From NCBI RefSeq assembly GCF_003478505.1, contig NZ_QUFI01000001.1, positions 57,448-121,447 of the forward strand: a DNA stretch of 64,000 bases, given 5' to 3'. The stretch's first letter is position 1, and each line of letters starts with the position of its first letter. The DNA comes from Clostridium sp. AF27-2AA (GTDB taxonomy: Bacteria > Bacillota > Clostridia > Lachnospirales > Lachnospiraceae). The notes beneath the pieces are model-generated. The model made no database searches. It had not been told where the DNA came from and was given only the letters and a program-made list of their open reading frames with translations. Below are positions 8,615 to 17,026 of the stretch, piece after piece. The position numbers were made by a program, and so were the translations under genes.

Positions 8615-8992
8615 ATGACAAAGACAATTTTTGAAGAAATGGGCGGAACTTATAGACAGGTGGGTGATTATTTATTGCCGAACATCACAGTACCAGCCGA
8701 AGAAGAAATAGAGCCGATTGGTTTATGGGGGAAACGACATGCAAGGCATTTAAAGGAACACTATAAAGTGTTATATATGAACCTGCTGACAAGCGGAAAG
8801 CTGCATAGTTATCTTGCAGAAGTCGATAAGCAAGCAGAGGATATGTTTCTTCGACTGGTAAAGGAATATGCCGACAGACAAGATGTGACGGAACAATTAA
8901 AGAAAGATAATCCCTACGAATGGATTGGAAGAATGAATAATATTCAGGCTTGTGTGAGGGAAGTTGTAGGAACGGAGTTGATTTACACATAA
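8615..8992 (+). CDS. tnpV: TnpV-like transposon protein
   Basis: A 125-aa protein recognised as TnpV type, known from Tn4451/Tn4453-like and other clostridial mobile elements: IFEEMGGTYRQVGDYLLPN, EPIGLWGKRHARHLKEH, LLTSGKLHSYLAEVDKQAE, IQACVREVV. The function of TnpV is not known. A strong RBS (GGAGGAAAAGG) precedes the ATG. It closes the E1 mobilisation operon before the resistance cargo. Confidence 0.75.
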   Translation: MTKTIFEEMGGTYRQVGDYLLPNITVPAEEEIEPIGLWGKRHARHLKEHYKVLYMNLLTSGKLHSYLAEVDKQAEDMFLRLVKEYADRQDVTEQLKKDNPYEWIGRMNNIQACVREVVGTELIYT

Positions 8993-9137
8993 GCGTTTTA
9001 CGGTATGGTGCTCCTGCGTTTGCTGGAGTGCTGTGGTTGTGGTTGTAAAGAGGTTGTGAAAGATTGAATTTCGTAATGGTTGGATGTATAATTAGGAAGT
9101 GAAAATTTTAATTTGCACTTCCATAAGGTGAAATGTA

Positions 9138-9166
9138 TTGACACAAAAAATACAGTATGATAGTAT
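9138..9166 (+). promoter_or_regulatory. Promoter of the ABC-F gene
   Basis: A perfect -35 TTGACA (9138-9143), a 17-bp spacer and TAGTAT (9161-9166). Transcription would start near 9173, leaving a ~270-nt leader before the ABC-F start. Confidence 0.7.
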
Positions 9167-9210
9167 TGCCATTAGAAGAAAGAAAGGCACATTTTGTGTA
9201 AGGTGAGGAA

Positions 9211-9225
9211 ATGATTAATAGATAA
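9211..9225 (+). CDS. Four-codon leader peptide candidate (uORF)
   Basis: ATG ATT AAT AGA TAA with AGGTGAGG just upstream (9201-9208). Tiny uORFs are known in the attenuated leaders of antibiotic-induced ABC-F genes such as lmo0919. A ribosome stalled here by a drug could change leader folding so that the terminator at 9359 does not form. This is inferred from position. Confidence 0.45.
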   Translation: MINR

Positions 9226-9358
9226 TTTGATTTAAGTAAGACACATATAGTTATTGAGCCTGTAGAGAATAGGTTTGTTTTGTGTACGCTTAAGTTGGAT
9301 TATCGCAAGAGGCATTTCCTTTGTTTTCCTTTTGGAAAAGAAATAAGGGGCTATTTAG

Positions 9359-9396
9359 CGAGTCTATTTTTGCGTATGCAAAAAAGACTCGTTTTT
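9359..9396 (+). terminator. Attenuator terminator before the ABC-F gene
   Basis: CGAGTC (9359-9364) pairs with GACTCG (9386-9391), with inner TTTTGC/GCAAAA pairing, followed by five Ts. It lies between the promoter at 9138 and the ABC-F start at 9446, so it would block the gene unless it is antiterminated. Confidence 0.7.
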
Positions 9397-9445
9397 GTGT
9401 GTTCAAAATAATAATTGGCTCAGACTTCGAAAAGGAGAAACTTTA

Positions 9446-10990
9446 ATGTTGCAGATAAAAAAATTAAATTTAACACATAAAAAAGACCTGAGAATAATTC
9501 TTAATGATTTCAACCTTGTGCTAAATGATGGAGATAAGGCAGTTATTATTGGAGAAGAGGGAAATGGGAAATCGACATTAATGAAGTGGATATACAATCC
9601 GTCGCTTGTAGAAAACTATATAGAAGCAGATGGGGAAAGGATAATGGGACACGAACGTCTTGGTTATCTTCCGCAGGAGATGCTCGATGAAGATAAGGAA
9701 AAAACAATATACGAATATTTTTCTGAAGAGGAAATATTCTGGGAGAAAACGCCTAAAGAATTGTCTGTTATTGCGGGAAAATTTGGAATGAAAAATGATT
9801 TTTTCTACAGTAACCAGACAATGGGTAGTCTTTCAGGAGGCGAAAAAGTCAAGACACAACTTATGAGGCTTTTCATTCGCGATGTTTCTGTGCTGTTGTT
9901 GGACGAACCTTCCAATGACATCGACATTGCGACGCTTACATTACTGGAAAAAATCATAAATGACTGGAAGCACATTGTGCTTTTTATTTCACACGATGAA
10001 ACGCTGATAGAGCGTACTGCCAACATGGTGATACATATCGAGCAGATTATACGAAAAACAAAGGCGAGATATACCGTGGCAAAGCTTCCCTATAGACGCT
10101 ATGTGGAAGAACGGCTTCATAAATTTGAAATCCAAAAACAGCGGGCACTGAGTGACCGTAGGGAGAAAAAGATTCGCGATGAAAAATATCAAAGAGTTAT
10201 GCAGAGTGTACAAGGTGCATTAAGAAGTTGTACCAGACAAGCACCGTCTGTTGCCAAAAACTTAAAGGACAAAATGCATACGGTTAAGGCAATGGAACGA
10301 AGATTTGAAAAAGAAGATGAAAATATGACTCAGATGCCGGAACAGGAAGAAGCAATCTTTGTCAAATTAGGGGATGAAAACTCACACATTCCCGCAGGAA
10401 AAACGGTCATAGAATATGAACTTTCAAAGCTTGTGACTCCGGATGGCAAAAGAATTTTAGCAGAAGGAATTCATTTAAAAATAAAAGGTTCAGAAAAAAT
10501 CTGTATGATAGGAGCCAACGGGGCAGGAAAAACGACTCTTCTAAAAAAGATAGCGGAAGAACTCCTAAATCGGAATGACATTAAAGCAGAATATATGCCT
10601 CAAACTTATGAAGACCTGCTGGATTTGGATGTTACACCGGTTGATTACCTTGATAAAACAGGAGATAAAGAAGAGCGTACAAGAATTAGAACATACCTTG
10701 GTTCACTTAAATACACACCAGATGAAATGGAGCATCCGATTCGGGAGTTATCAGGCGGACAAAAGGCGAAAGTGCTTCTCTTGAGGATGAGCTTAAGTGG
10801 TGCAAATGTTCTTATTCTGGATGAACCGACAAGAAATTTTTCACCATTGTCCGGTCCGGTAATAAGAAAAATGCTCCGAGAATTTCCGGGGGCTGTCATT
10901 AGCATTTCTCACGATAGAAAGTATATTGAAGAGGTGTGCGATAAAATATATCAGCTAAATCCTAATGGATTACAGCTAATTGGTGATTGA
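9446..10990 (+). CDS. ABC-F ATPase, probable ribosome-protection resistance protein
   Basis: A 514-aa soluble protein with two ABC domains and no membrane segment. Domain 1 has Walker A GEEGNGKST (36-44), signature LSGGE (129-133) and DEPSNDID. A charged linker spans ~205-320. Domain 2 has Walker A GANGAGKTT (356-364), LSGGQ and DEPTRNFSPLSG. Antibiotic-resistance ABC-F proteins eject drugs from the ribosomal exit/PTC region. Resistance rather than housekeeping is inferred from the mobile location, the attenuator-like leader and the adjacent nucleotidyltransferase. ATG 9446 has AAAGGAGAAA upstream. The drug class cannot be read from the sequence. Confidence 0.85.
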   Translation: MLQIKKLNLTHKKDLRIILNDFNLVLNDGDKAVIIGEEGNGKSTLMKWIYNPSLVENYIEADGERIMGHERLGYLPQEMLDEDKEKTIYEYFSEEEIFWEKTPKELSVIAGKFGMKNDFFYSNQTMGSLSGGEKVKTQLMRLFIRDVSVLLLDEPSNDIDIATLTLLEKIINDWKHIVLFISHDETLIERTANMVIHIEQIIRKTKARYTVAKLPYRRYVEERLHKFEIQKQRALSDRREKKIRDEKYQRVMQSVQGALRSCTRQAPSVAKNLKDKMHTVKAMERRFEKEDENMTQMPEQEEAIFVKLGDENSHIPAGKTVIEYELSKLVTPDGKRILAEGIHLKIKGSEKICMIGANGAGKTTLLKKIAEELLNRNDIKAEYMPQTYEDLLDLDVTPVDYLDKTGDKEERTRIRTYLGSLKYTPDEMEHPIRELSGGQKAKVLLLRMSLSGANVLILDEPTRNFSPLSGPVIRKMLREFPGAVISISHDRKYIEEVCDKIYQLNPNGLQLIGD

Positions 10991-11074
10991 TAACAAAAAG
11001 GATGAAAGACTGACAAATTTCAGGCTTTTAGTGAGTTGGAAAGCATACAAAGATTTGAATTTGGAGGATAGATT

Positions 11075-11572
11075 ATGGTACGTACAGAAGATGCATGTGA
11101 AATTATAAAATATGCTTTGCAAAACGAAATTAAAGTATATTTAGATGGCGGATGGGGTGTTGATGCACTTCTTAAAAGAGAATCAAGAATACACAATGAT
11201 ATTGATTTGTTTGTTGAACTGAAACATTATCATGATTATATTTATGTGATTAAGCAGCATGGATTTGAGGAAGTAAATACTGATTATACAACGGATGGTC
11301 ATACTGTCTGGAAAGATGATAAACAAAGAATCATTGATTTACATTGTTTTGAATTTACAGATGACGGAATTGTTTATGAGGGAGATATATTTCCATCAAA
11401 AACTTTTTCCGGTATTGGAAAAGTTGGAGATATAACTGTTTCTTGTATTGAACCATTGAGTCAGGTAATGCTTCATTTGGGATATGAACACGATAAAAAT
11501 GATGTGCATGATGTGATGCTGTTGTGTGAAACATTTCAAATAGCAATACCAGATGAATATAAGGAAAAGTAA
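11075..11572 (+). CDS. Lnu/ANT(2'')-like nucleotidyltransferase
   Basis: A 165-aa small nucleotidyltransferase: the motif YLDGGWGVDALL...RIHNDIDLFVE carries the GG-x-D-x-D metal-binding pattern (GGWGVD, then DID). The size and motifs resemble LnuA/LnuC lincosamide and ANT(2'') aminoglycoside nucleotidyltransferases, which adenylylate the drug. The substrate is unknown. It follows the ABC-F gene by ~85 bp, with its own GGAGG RBS, and is probably cotranscribed. It is AT-rich relative to the E1 core. Confidence 0.75.
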   Translation: MVRTEDACEIIKYALQNEIKVYLDGGWGVDALLKRESRIHNDIDLFVELKHYHDYIYVIKQHGFEEVNTDYTTDGHTVWKDDKQRIIDLHCFEFTDDGIVYEGDIFPSKTFSGIGKVGDITVSCIEPLSQVMLHLGYEHDKNDVHDVMLLCETFQIAIPDEYKEK

Positions 11573-11646
11573 AATTTCAGTTTTGTGTTGAATCTCTAAG
11601 CAAAATAGCTTATAATTTGACATGCTACATATAGTTATTATCCACA

Positions 11647-11689
11647 GTTATCGAGTAGGTGTTATCAATGCCGATAACAAAATGATAAC
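11647..11689. repeat. E1 right arm-type repeats
   Basis: GATAAC at 11673-11678 and 11684-11689 (11-bp period), plus inverted copies GTTATC at 11647-11652 and 11661-11666. They match the left-end pair of E1 at 3131-3149. Confidence 0.6.
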
Positions 11690-11790
11690 ATTAGCTCGTA
11701 TAGGCAGGATAATATGGATATATCAAATAATCAAAAGAACGAGAAACATTACAGAGAATAATTCCTAAACAAAAAGCGTTAGTCTTTGTA

Positions 11791-11801
11791 GAGTTTGAAT
11801 A
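11791..11801. repeat. attachment core copy 2 (E1/E2 junction)
   Basis: GAGTTTGAATA followed by G, preserving a Glu-Phe-Glu-stop reading. It forms the right end of E1 and the left end of E2. Confidence 0.9.
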
Positions 11802-11810
11802 GTTGGAGCA

Positions 11811-11857
11811 GAGCTTCAAAGCCTTTATTTTCAAGGGTTTTGAGGCTCTTTTCTTTT
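11811..11857 (+). terminator. Terminator at E2 left end
   Basis: GAGCTTCAAAGCCTT (11811-11825) pairs with AAGGGTTTTGAGGCTC (11833-11848), followed by TTTTCTTTT. It lies 10 bp beyond the attachment core. Confidence 0.7.
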
Positions 11858-11860
11858 AGA

Positions 11861-11881
11861 ATTGCATTTTGATTGCATTTT
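11861..11881. repeat. E2 left arm-type repeats
   Basis: ATTGCATTTT at 11861 and again at 11872 (11-bp period). The same pair is at the right end of E2 (30842, 30853) and, slightly changed, at the left end of E4 (40016, 40027). Confidence 0.65.
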
Positions 11882-11882
11882 T

Positions 11883-13067
11883 TTATTCAACTGCTCTGTG
11901 ATAGATTGCTGTATGCTGATTGCTGGTGTAATCGGCAACACTGGTTGTTGCCGGAGTATAAGTGAGAACGCCAGTTAATTTTTTGGCAACTTCCACGTTG
12001 GTGTTGGGATATAAATGTCCATAGGTTCCTAACGTGGTCTGTATCTTTTCATGCCCCAGACGTTCTTTAATCAATAAAGGATTTTCTCCCATACTGATGA
12101 GCAGGGAAGCATGGGAATGTCTGAGTGCATGAATTTTGATACGGTGTACGCCTGCCAATCCAGCAAGTTTTTCTAATGCCCGTGGGAGGGTGTGCTTACT
12201 GGTGGGAATCCCATTATAGCTTAGTACAAGGTCACAGTCCTTTAAAACCTTTTGCTGTACTTCCTGCCATGCTTTTAATTCTTTAATGGTATCTGTGTCA
12301 ATATAGATAGTGCGAATACTGGCTTGTGTCTTTGGTTCCACAAATTTGTATTCGTCTATTGTTTTATAGTACAGCGTTTTCGTTATACTTAAAAGTCCGG
12401 TTTCAAAGTTGATATCCGACCATTGCAGGGCTGCGGCTTCTCCGATTCTCATTCCAGTCATAAACAGGAGCCAGTATGAAATGAAAAGGTAATGTTCGTA
12501 ATAATCGCCCTTGTAGAGTAGGGAAATTACCTTTTGAAATTCATCCAGTGTCCAAAAATCCACTTTTGTTTTCTTGCTCTTGATGTTTCCTATCATTCGT
12601 GACGGATTTTTCTTTGCAAGACCGAGAACAACTGCTCTGTCAAAGGCAATGGAGAGCATACCCTGTACAATACGGATATAGTTTGGACTAAATTCTTTTG
12701 CGAGTTCAAGCTGCCAGTTTTGGACGTTAATGGGTTCTATCTCATCCACCGTCATTTTGTAAAAGTATGAAAAATGTTTCTGAATGGTAGAACGGCGGTT
12801 CAGATAGGTACTTTCCTTTACCTGTGTTTTATACCAAGGTAGGTAAGTCTCTTCAATGAACTGCTGAAAGGATAGCTGCTGTTTCTTTTCTGTCAATTCC
12901 TCTGTGGATGTAAGCATAAGCTTTGAATATGCTTCTCTGGCTTCCTTTTTTGTCTTGAATCCGCTTTTGTATTTCTGAATCTGTTTTCCGGTAATCGGGT
13001 GGAAACCTAAGTTTGCTCTAAAATAATAAGTTCCGTTTTCTGCTTTCTTAATAGGGTCTTTTGCCAT
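11883..13067 (-). CDS. int: Tn916-family tyrosine integrase of E2
   Basis: 394 aa. The N-terminal arm-binding domain begins MAKDPIKKAENGTYYFRANL. The catalytic domain has Arg207 (TGMRIGE), His313/Arg316 (IHALRHSH), His339 (RLGHEK) and Tyr349 (GTYGHLYP). The set is complete. Translation is taken from 13067, where AAGGAGTG precedes the ATG, rather than from in-frame codons upstream. It is nearly identical to the E4 integrase, and both elements use the same core and arm repeats. It should recombine at the guaA 3' end. Confidence 0.95.
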   Translation of the reverse strand: MAKDPIKKAENGTYYFRANLGFHPITGKQIQKYKSGFKTKKEAREAYSKLMLTSTEELTEKKQQLSFQQFIEETYLPWYKTQVKESTYLNRRSTIQKHFSYFYKMTVDEIEPINVQNWQLELAKEFSPNYIRIVQGMLSIAFDRAVVLGLAKKNPSRMIGNIKSKKTKVDFWTLDEFQKVISLLYKGDYYEHYLFISYWLLFMTGMRIGEAAALQWSDINFETGLLSITKTLYYKTIDEYKFVEPKTQASIRTIYIDTDTIKELKAWQEVQQKVLKDCDLVLSYNGIPTSKHTLPRALEKLAGLAGVHRIKIHALRHSHASLLISMGENPLLIKERLGHEKIQTTLGTYGHLYPNTNVEVAKKLTGVLTYTPATTSVADYTSNQHTAIYHRAVE

Positions 13068-13103
13068 GATTTCACTCCTTACATAAATGTGCAAGAAGTA
13101 CAA

Positions 13104-13298
13104 TCAGTTTGATTTATCAGTAAAAGTAATCCCTAACAATTCTTCCACAGCTTCTCTGGGAACCCTGTCCAGTTTGCGTGACTGATAGTAGGTATGCCCT
13201 TTTGAAATCATAAGTTTTTTTGCTTCTCTTATGATGTCTGCTGCGAATGAAGTCCCATAACCCAGTTCTATTAAGTCTTTTTTTGTTACTGTAATCAT
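13104..13298 (-). CDS. xis: Tn916-family excisionase of E2
   Basis: A 64-aa Tn916 Xis-like protein: MITVTKKDLIELGYGTSFAA, then SKGHTYYQSRKLDRVPREAVEELLG. It is a winged-helix DNA-bending factor that stimulates excision by Int. The ATG at 13298 follows AAAGGAGGAAC on the minus strand. It lies 36 bp upstream of int and is probably cotranscribed. Confidence 0.9.
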   Translation of the reverse strand: MITVTKKDLIELGYGTSFAADIIREAKKLMISKGHTYYQSRKLDRVPREAVEELLGITFTDKSN

Positions 13299-13449
13299 GT
13301 TCCTCCTTTCCATAGACCAGATATGGAACCCTCAATATCTGTCTATATTATATCAGATTTTGTGGCAAAAGTAATATTAAGATTGTATTTCCTGCGAATA
13401 GTTATTTGATTTTGAATGAAAAATTCTAATTCAAAATAGTATATAAGCA

Positions 13450-13760
13450 AGCCGAGCAGCTTTCGCTAAAGCTCATGGGAATCTCACCCCTGCATGGTTC
13501 TCATCCAGCCGTACCCTTTGCCAGCGGTGCTACATCATCACACGGACTAAGGCTGTACGGAAGTATCATTATCACAATAGAAAGGTCATGGCGGCAGCTC
13601 TGCGGTAAGCTGCTTATGGAACGCTGGCAGGAATCGCTATCCGGTTTCATCCCTCCTTTGGTGGGTCACGGCGTGCCAGCCCAACGGCTCTCTTTCTATC
13701 GAAACGTATTCGGCTGCTTTATGCTGCGTTGATTAGACGCTTTCTTTTTCAAGGAACAAT
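13450..13760. other. Conserved noncoding block between xis and orf8 (E2 copy)
   Basis: No convincing gene. Several segments recur in the same order in E4 (41565-41760): CACCCCT, GTATCATTATC, GGCGT(A/G)CCAGCCC, GAACGTAT or AAACGTAT, TATGCTGCGT and ACGCTTTCTTT. The predicted proteins of the two copies do not align over this length, so a structured RNA or a DNA site is more likely than a gene. E2 has an extra ~70 bp in the middle. Confidence 0.5.
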
Positions 13761-13871
13761 CCGGCTTTGTCAGCCTGTTAAAATGCACTGGTGATAATGC
13801 ACTTTAATAGGCTGGCAAGCTCTGTCTGGGAAGCATGGGCTTGTCCATGCTTCCACAGGAGAGCGTTATTT

Positions 13872-14111
13872 TTACTTTGGTTCCCTGATTTCAAAAGATA
13901 AAATCTTTGCAATCAGACGTGTTTCCATCCGGCGGCGTAGGGTTTCATCTACAACCATGTGAGTATTGTCATATTCGTCTTTCATGGGACGCATGGAACG
14001 GCTGGCAATAAAACCGCTGTAATGGCGTACAATCTGGTTGACTGCTTCAATATCACCGTCCGCAGCCCTTACAATTACAGGAAACGGAATCATAGGGTGC
14101 TTTGATGTCAT
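13872..14111 (-). CDS. Tn916 Orf8-like helix-turn-helix protein
   Basis: A 79-aa protein of the type following the sigma-like Orf7 in Tn916: IPFPVIVRAADGDIEAVNQI, then RHYSGFIASRS and DETLRRRMETRLIAKIL. Annotated relatives are called helix-turn-helix conjugative transposon proteins. It probably participates in control of conjugation or excision genes. It overlaps the sigma-factor gene by 4 bp (ATGA), so the two are coupled. E4 has a homologue at 41879. Confidence 0.85.
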   Translation of the reverse strand: MTSKHPMIPFPVIVRAADGDIEAVNQIVRHYSGFIASRSMRPMKDEYDNTHMVVDETLRRRMETRLIAKILSFEIREPK

Positions 14112-14530
14112 GCTTCTTCCTCCATAAATTTTTTGATAAATTCCAGTCCGGCGTGTCTTCTTCTCTGGATGGTAGAACGGTTGACTTCCAGAATTTTTGA
14201 AATTTCCGTATCGTCAAATCCGAGAAAATAATATCTCAGGATAACGTCACGTTTCTTTTCATCCAGATTTTCTAATGCTTCTGCTAATAGGCTGTTTTCA
14301 ATGCGGACAGTAAATCCATCCATTTCAAAAGTATGGAAATGGGAGGGATAGGTGTCTTCGGAAGAAAACAGATTGACGGTGTAATCGTCCATATCACAGA
14401 ACAGGGTTTCCCGTTTACACTGTCTGGACAACGCTTTGAGATAGTCTTTGCGTTCATCCTCCATAGCGACTTTACAGATATAATCAAACTGGTTCTCTAT
14501 GGTTGTCTGAAATTCAGATGGCTTCATCAT
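14108..14530 (-). CDS. Tn916 Orf7-like sigma-70 family factor
   Basis: A 140-aa protein with the Tn916 Orf7 N-terminus (KPSEFQTTIENQFDYICK) and a C-terminal sigma region-4 HTH (FLGFDDTEISKILEVNRSTI...RRRHAG). In Tn916, Orf7 and Orf8 are regulators that act after circularisation. A similar role is inferred here. ATG-ATG start; AAGGGGGTGAGC lies upstream. The E4 homologue survives only as a fusion to topoisomerase (42132-43868). Confidence 0.88.
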   Translation of the reverse strand: MMKPSEFQTTIENQFDYICKVAMEDERKDYLKALSRQCKRETLFCDMDDYTVNLFSSEDTYPSHFHTFEMDGFTVRIENSLLAEALENLDEKKRDVILRYYFLGFDDTEISKILEVNRSTIQRRRHAGLEFIKKFMEEEA

Positions 14531-15484
<954 letters not shown>

Positions 15485-15516
15485 ATCCTCCACTTTTGTT
15501 TATAATTGCAGTGATA

Positions 15517-16212
15517 TTAGAATTGATACTCTGCAATATTTTTGAAATCATTGTTCAACACATAATATACCTTATTTTTAGCAACGGAATATACAAAAGA
15601 AACTCTGGTTGCCCAAAGTCCTTCCTGACGTACTGACCTAAGTACATCAAAGGCGTTGGAAATAGAGAAGTTTTCTCCATATCCTTGCAGTAAATCCTTT
15701 GCCTTTTCATATCTGTTATCCCCAGATAAAACATATGGATTAGTCAATTCTGGTTTTAGAATGGAGTAATTTGTTATTAAGGAATATTTTTCTTTTTCCA
15801 AACGATACCCAATCCCCGGTTCAATAATGAGAACACGCCCAGTTCTATCCGAAAACATAGCCTGCATAGTAGTGTCAGGAGCATAAGTAATTTTCTTTTT
15901 TTTCACTATTTCCAATGAATCATCAAAAGAGAGGTTGCCTTTTATAAAATTTTCTGTCAAATCAGCTATTGTATAGCATGATTCATTACCGCAAAATTGT
16001 GCATTGTCATTTCCATGTACATACAACAATGTGCCAACATTCCCATTTCTATTGATTCCGTGAAAAGAGTGATACTTATTATCGGACATTTTTATCCCTA
16101 TAAAAAAACGGTCTTTTTCAGCAATTACGGTATGTTCCCATTCAGAAAGGTCAATATCAAAATTGAACCCAACAATGGTTTCTTTCCCATTATACACAAA
16201 TCTTGTACACAT
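15517..16212 (-). CDS. Ntn-hydrolase, choloylglycine hydrolase/linear amide C-N hydrolase-like
   Basis: A 231-aa protein of the penicillin V acylase / bile salt hydrolase superfamily. With the start at ATG 16212 (AAAGGA upstream) it begins MCTRFVYNG, so Met removal would expose Cys2, the expected nucleophile. An NFDID motif follows near residue 20 and a conserved Asn-rich segment (ITNYSIL) further on. It is shorter than typical bile salt hydrolases (~320 aa), so the substrate (bile amide, N-acyl amine, quorum signal or beta-lactam side chain) is open. It lies in the tet(M) slot, divergent from a TetR gene. Confidence 0.7.
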   Translation of the reverse strand: MCTRFVYNGKETIVGFNFDIDLSEWEHTVIAEKDRFFIGIKMSDNKYHSFHGINRNGNVGTLLYVHGNDNAQFCGNESCYTIADLTENFIKGNLSFDDSLEIVKKKKITYAPDTTMQAMFSDRTGRVLIIEPGIGYRLEKEKYSLITNYSILKPELTNPYVLSGDNRYEKAKDLLQGYGENFSISNAFDVLRSVRQEGLWATRVSFVYSVAKNKVYYVLNNDFKNIAEYQF

Positions 16213-16233
16213 ATTTGTAGTTCCTTTCATAAA

Positions 16234-16357
16234 CTAATTATAGTAGTATCAAAACTAATTATATTAGTAATATTAAATATTATAATACAATTTGTCAATA
16301 TAAAAGTTCTTTTTTTCTAACCTAATTATTGACTTCGCTAATTTAATTACTTAAAAT
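16234..16357. promoter_or_regulatory. Divergent amidase/tetR promoter region with operator repeats
   Basis: Two near-palindromic sites, CTAATTATAGTAGTA (16234-16248) and CTAATTATATTAGTA (16255-16269), lie just upstream of the amidase. On the tetR side the promoter is TTGACT (16329-16334), a 17-bp spacer and TAAAAT (16352-16357), with CTAATTA beside it. They are probable TetR operators. Confidence 0.6.
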
Positions 16358-16385
16358 GAGGTAAATGATGTGAAGAAAGAGGAAA

Positions 16386-16952
16386 ATGAATATGCGAGTT
16401 ACAAGAGCCGAAGTTATAAAAACAGCGTCTGATATGGCTGATAGAAATGGACTTCATAATGTTTCTTTGAAAGCTATTGCTGAAAATTTAGGGATTCGTA
16501 CCCCCTCCTTATATAATCATATAGGAAGTTTGGATGAACTTCTTAGGGAGATAGCACATAGTGGTATGCGTACTATGAATGAAAAAATGATTCGTGCAGC
16601 AATCGGTAAGACAGGGGATTCAGCGTTAAAATTAGTGGCAGTTGAATATCTTAATTATATGATTGAACATCCCGGTGTGTATGAAATAATTCAATGGGCT
16701 AGTTGGAATGGAACAGAGGAAACAGCAATCATTTTTAATGATTATCTATCTTTACTTAAAACACTTATTTGCTCATGTGGCTTTAATCCAGATAAGACCA
16801 CTGAAATTTTGAGCATGGTAACAGGTATGCTTCATGGTTATACAACATTACAATTAAGATATGCCTTTTCAAATCCTGATAAAGTAAGAAAAGAATTATC
16901 CGAAGCAATTGATACACTACTGCTGGGAGCTAATCAAAAATATAAAGATTAA
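16386..16952 (+). CDS. TetR/AcrR-family regulator
   Basis: 188 aa. The N-terminal TetR HTH is clear (VIKTASDMADRNGLHNVSLK, then AIAENLGIRTPSLYNHIGSL). The C-terminal ligand domain resembles the WHG/TetR_C_33 type (YEIIQWASWNGTEE). It probably represses the divergent amidase gene through the CTAATTATA sites and responds to a small molecule, possibly the amidase substrate. An in-frame ATG two codons downstream (16392) fits the GAAAGAGG RBS equally well. Confidence 0.85.
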   Translation: MNMRVTRAEVIKTASDMADRNGLHNVSLKAIAENLGIRTPSLYNHIGSLDELLREIAHSGMRTMNEKMIRAAIGKTGDSALKLVAVEYLNYMIEHPGVYEIIQWASWNGTEETAIIFNDYLSLLKTLICSCGFNPDKTTEILSMVTGMLHGYTTLQLRYAFSNPDKVRKELSEAIDTLLLGANQKYKD

Positions 16953-17026
16953 ACGAAAATTTCTTTTAAATACTTTGTAAGAGAAACGTGCAAATCTCCA
17001 AATGAGAAATGCACGTTTCTCTATAA

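Larger units (their letters stand above)
3061..11801. mobile_element. E1: integrative mobilizable element at guaA
   Basis: About 8.7 kb bounded by attachment cores at 3061 and 11791 and by matching TTGATAAC-type repeat pairs just inside both ends. It carries Xre regulator, excisionase, tyrosine integrase, MobC-like protein, RepA-like ATPase, MobV relaxase and TnpV, then ABC-F and nucleotidyltransferase cargo. There are no mating-pair genes, so transfer would need a helper; the Tn916-like E2 lies directly adjacent. Confidence 0.88.

Noticed and set aside
13475..13732. 85-codon plus-strand frame between xis and orf8 of E2
   Set aside because: The E4 copy of the same block does not keep the frame; conservation is at the nucleotide level, so it was called noncoding.
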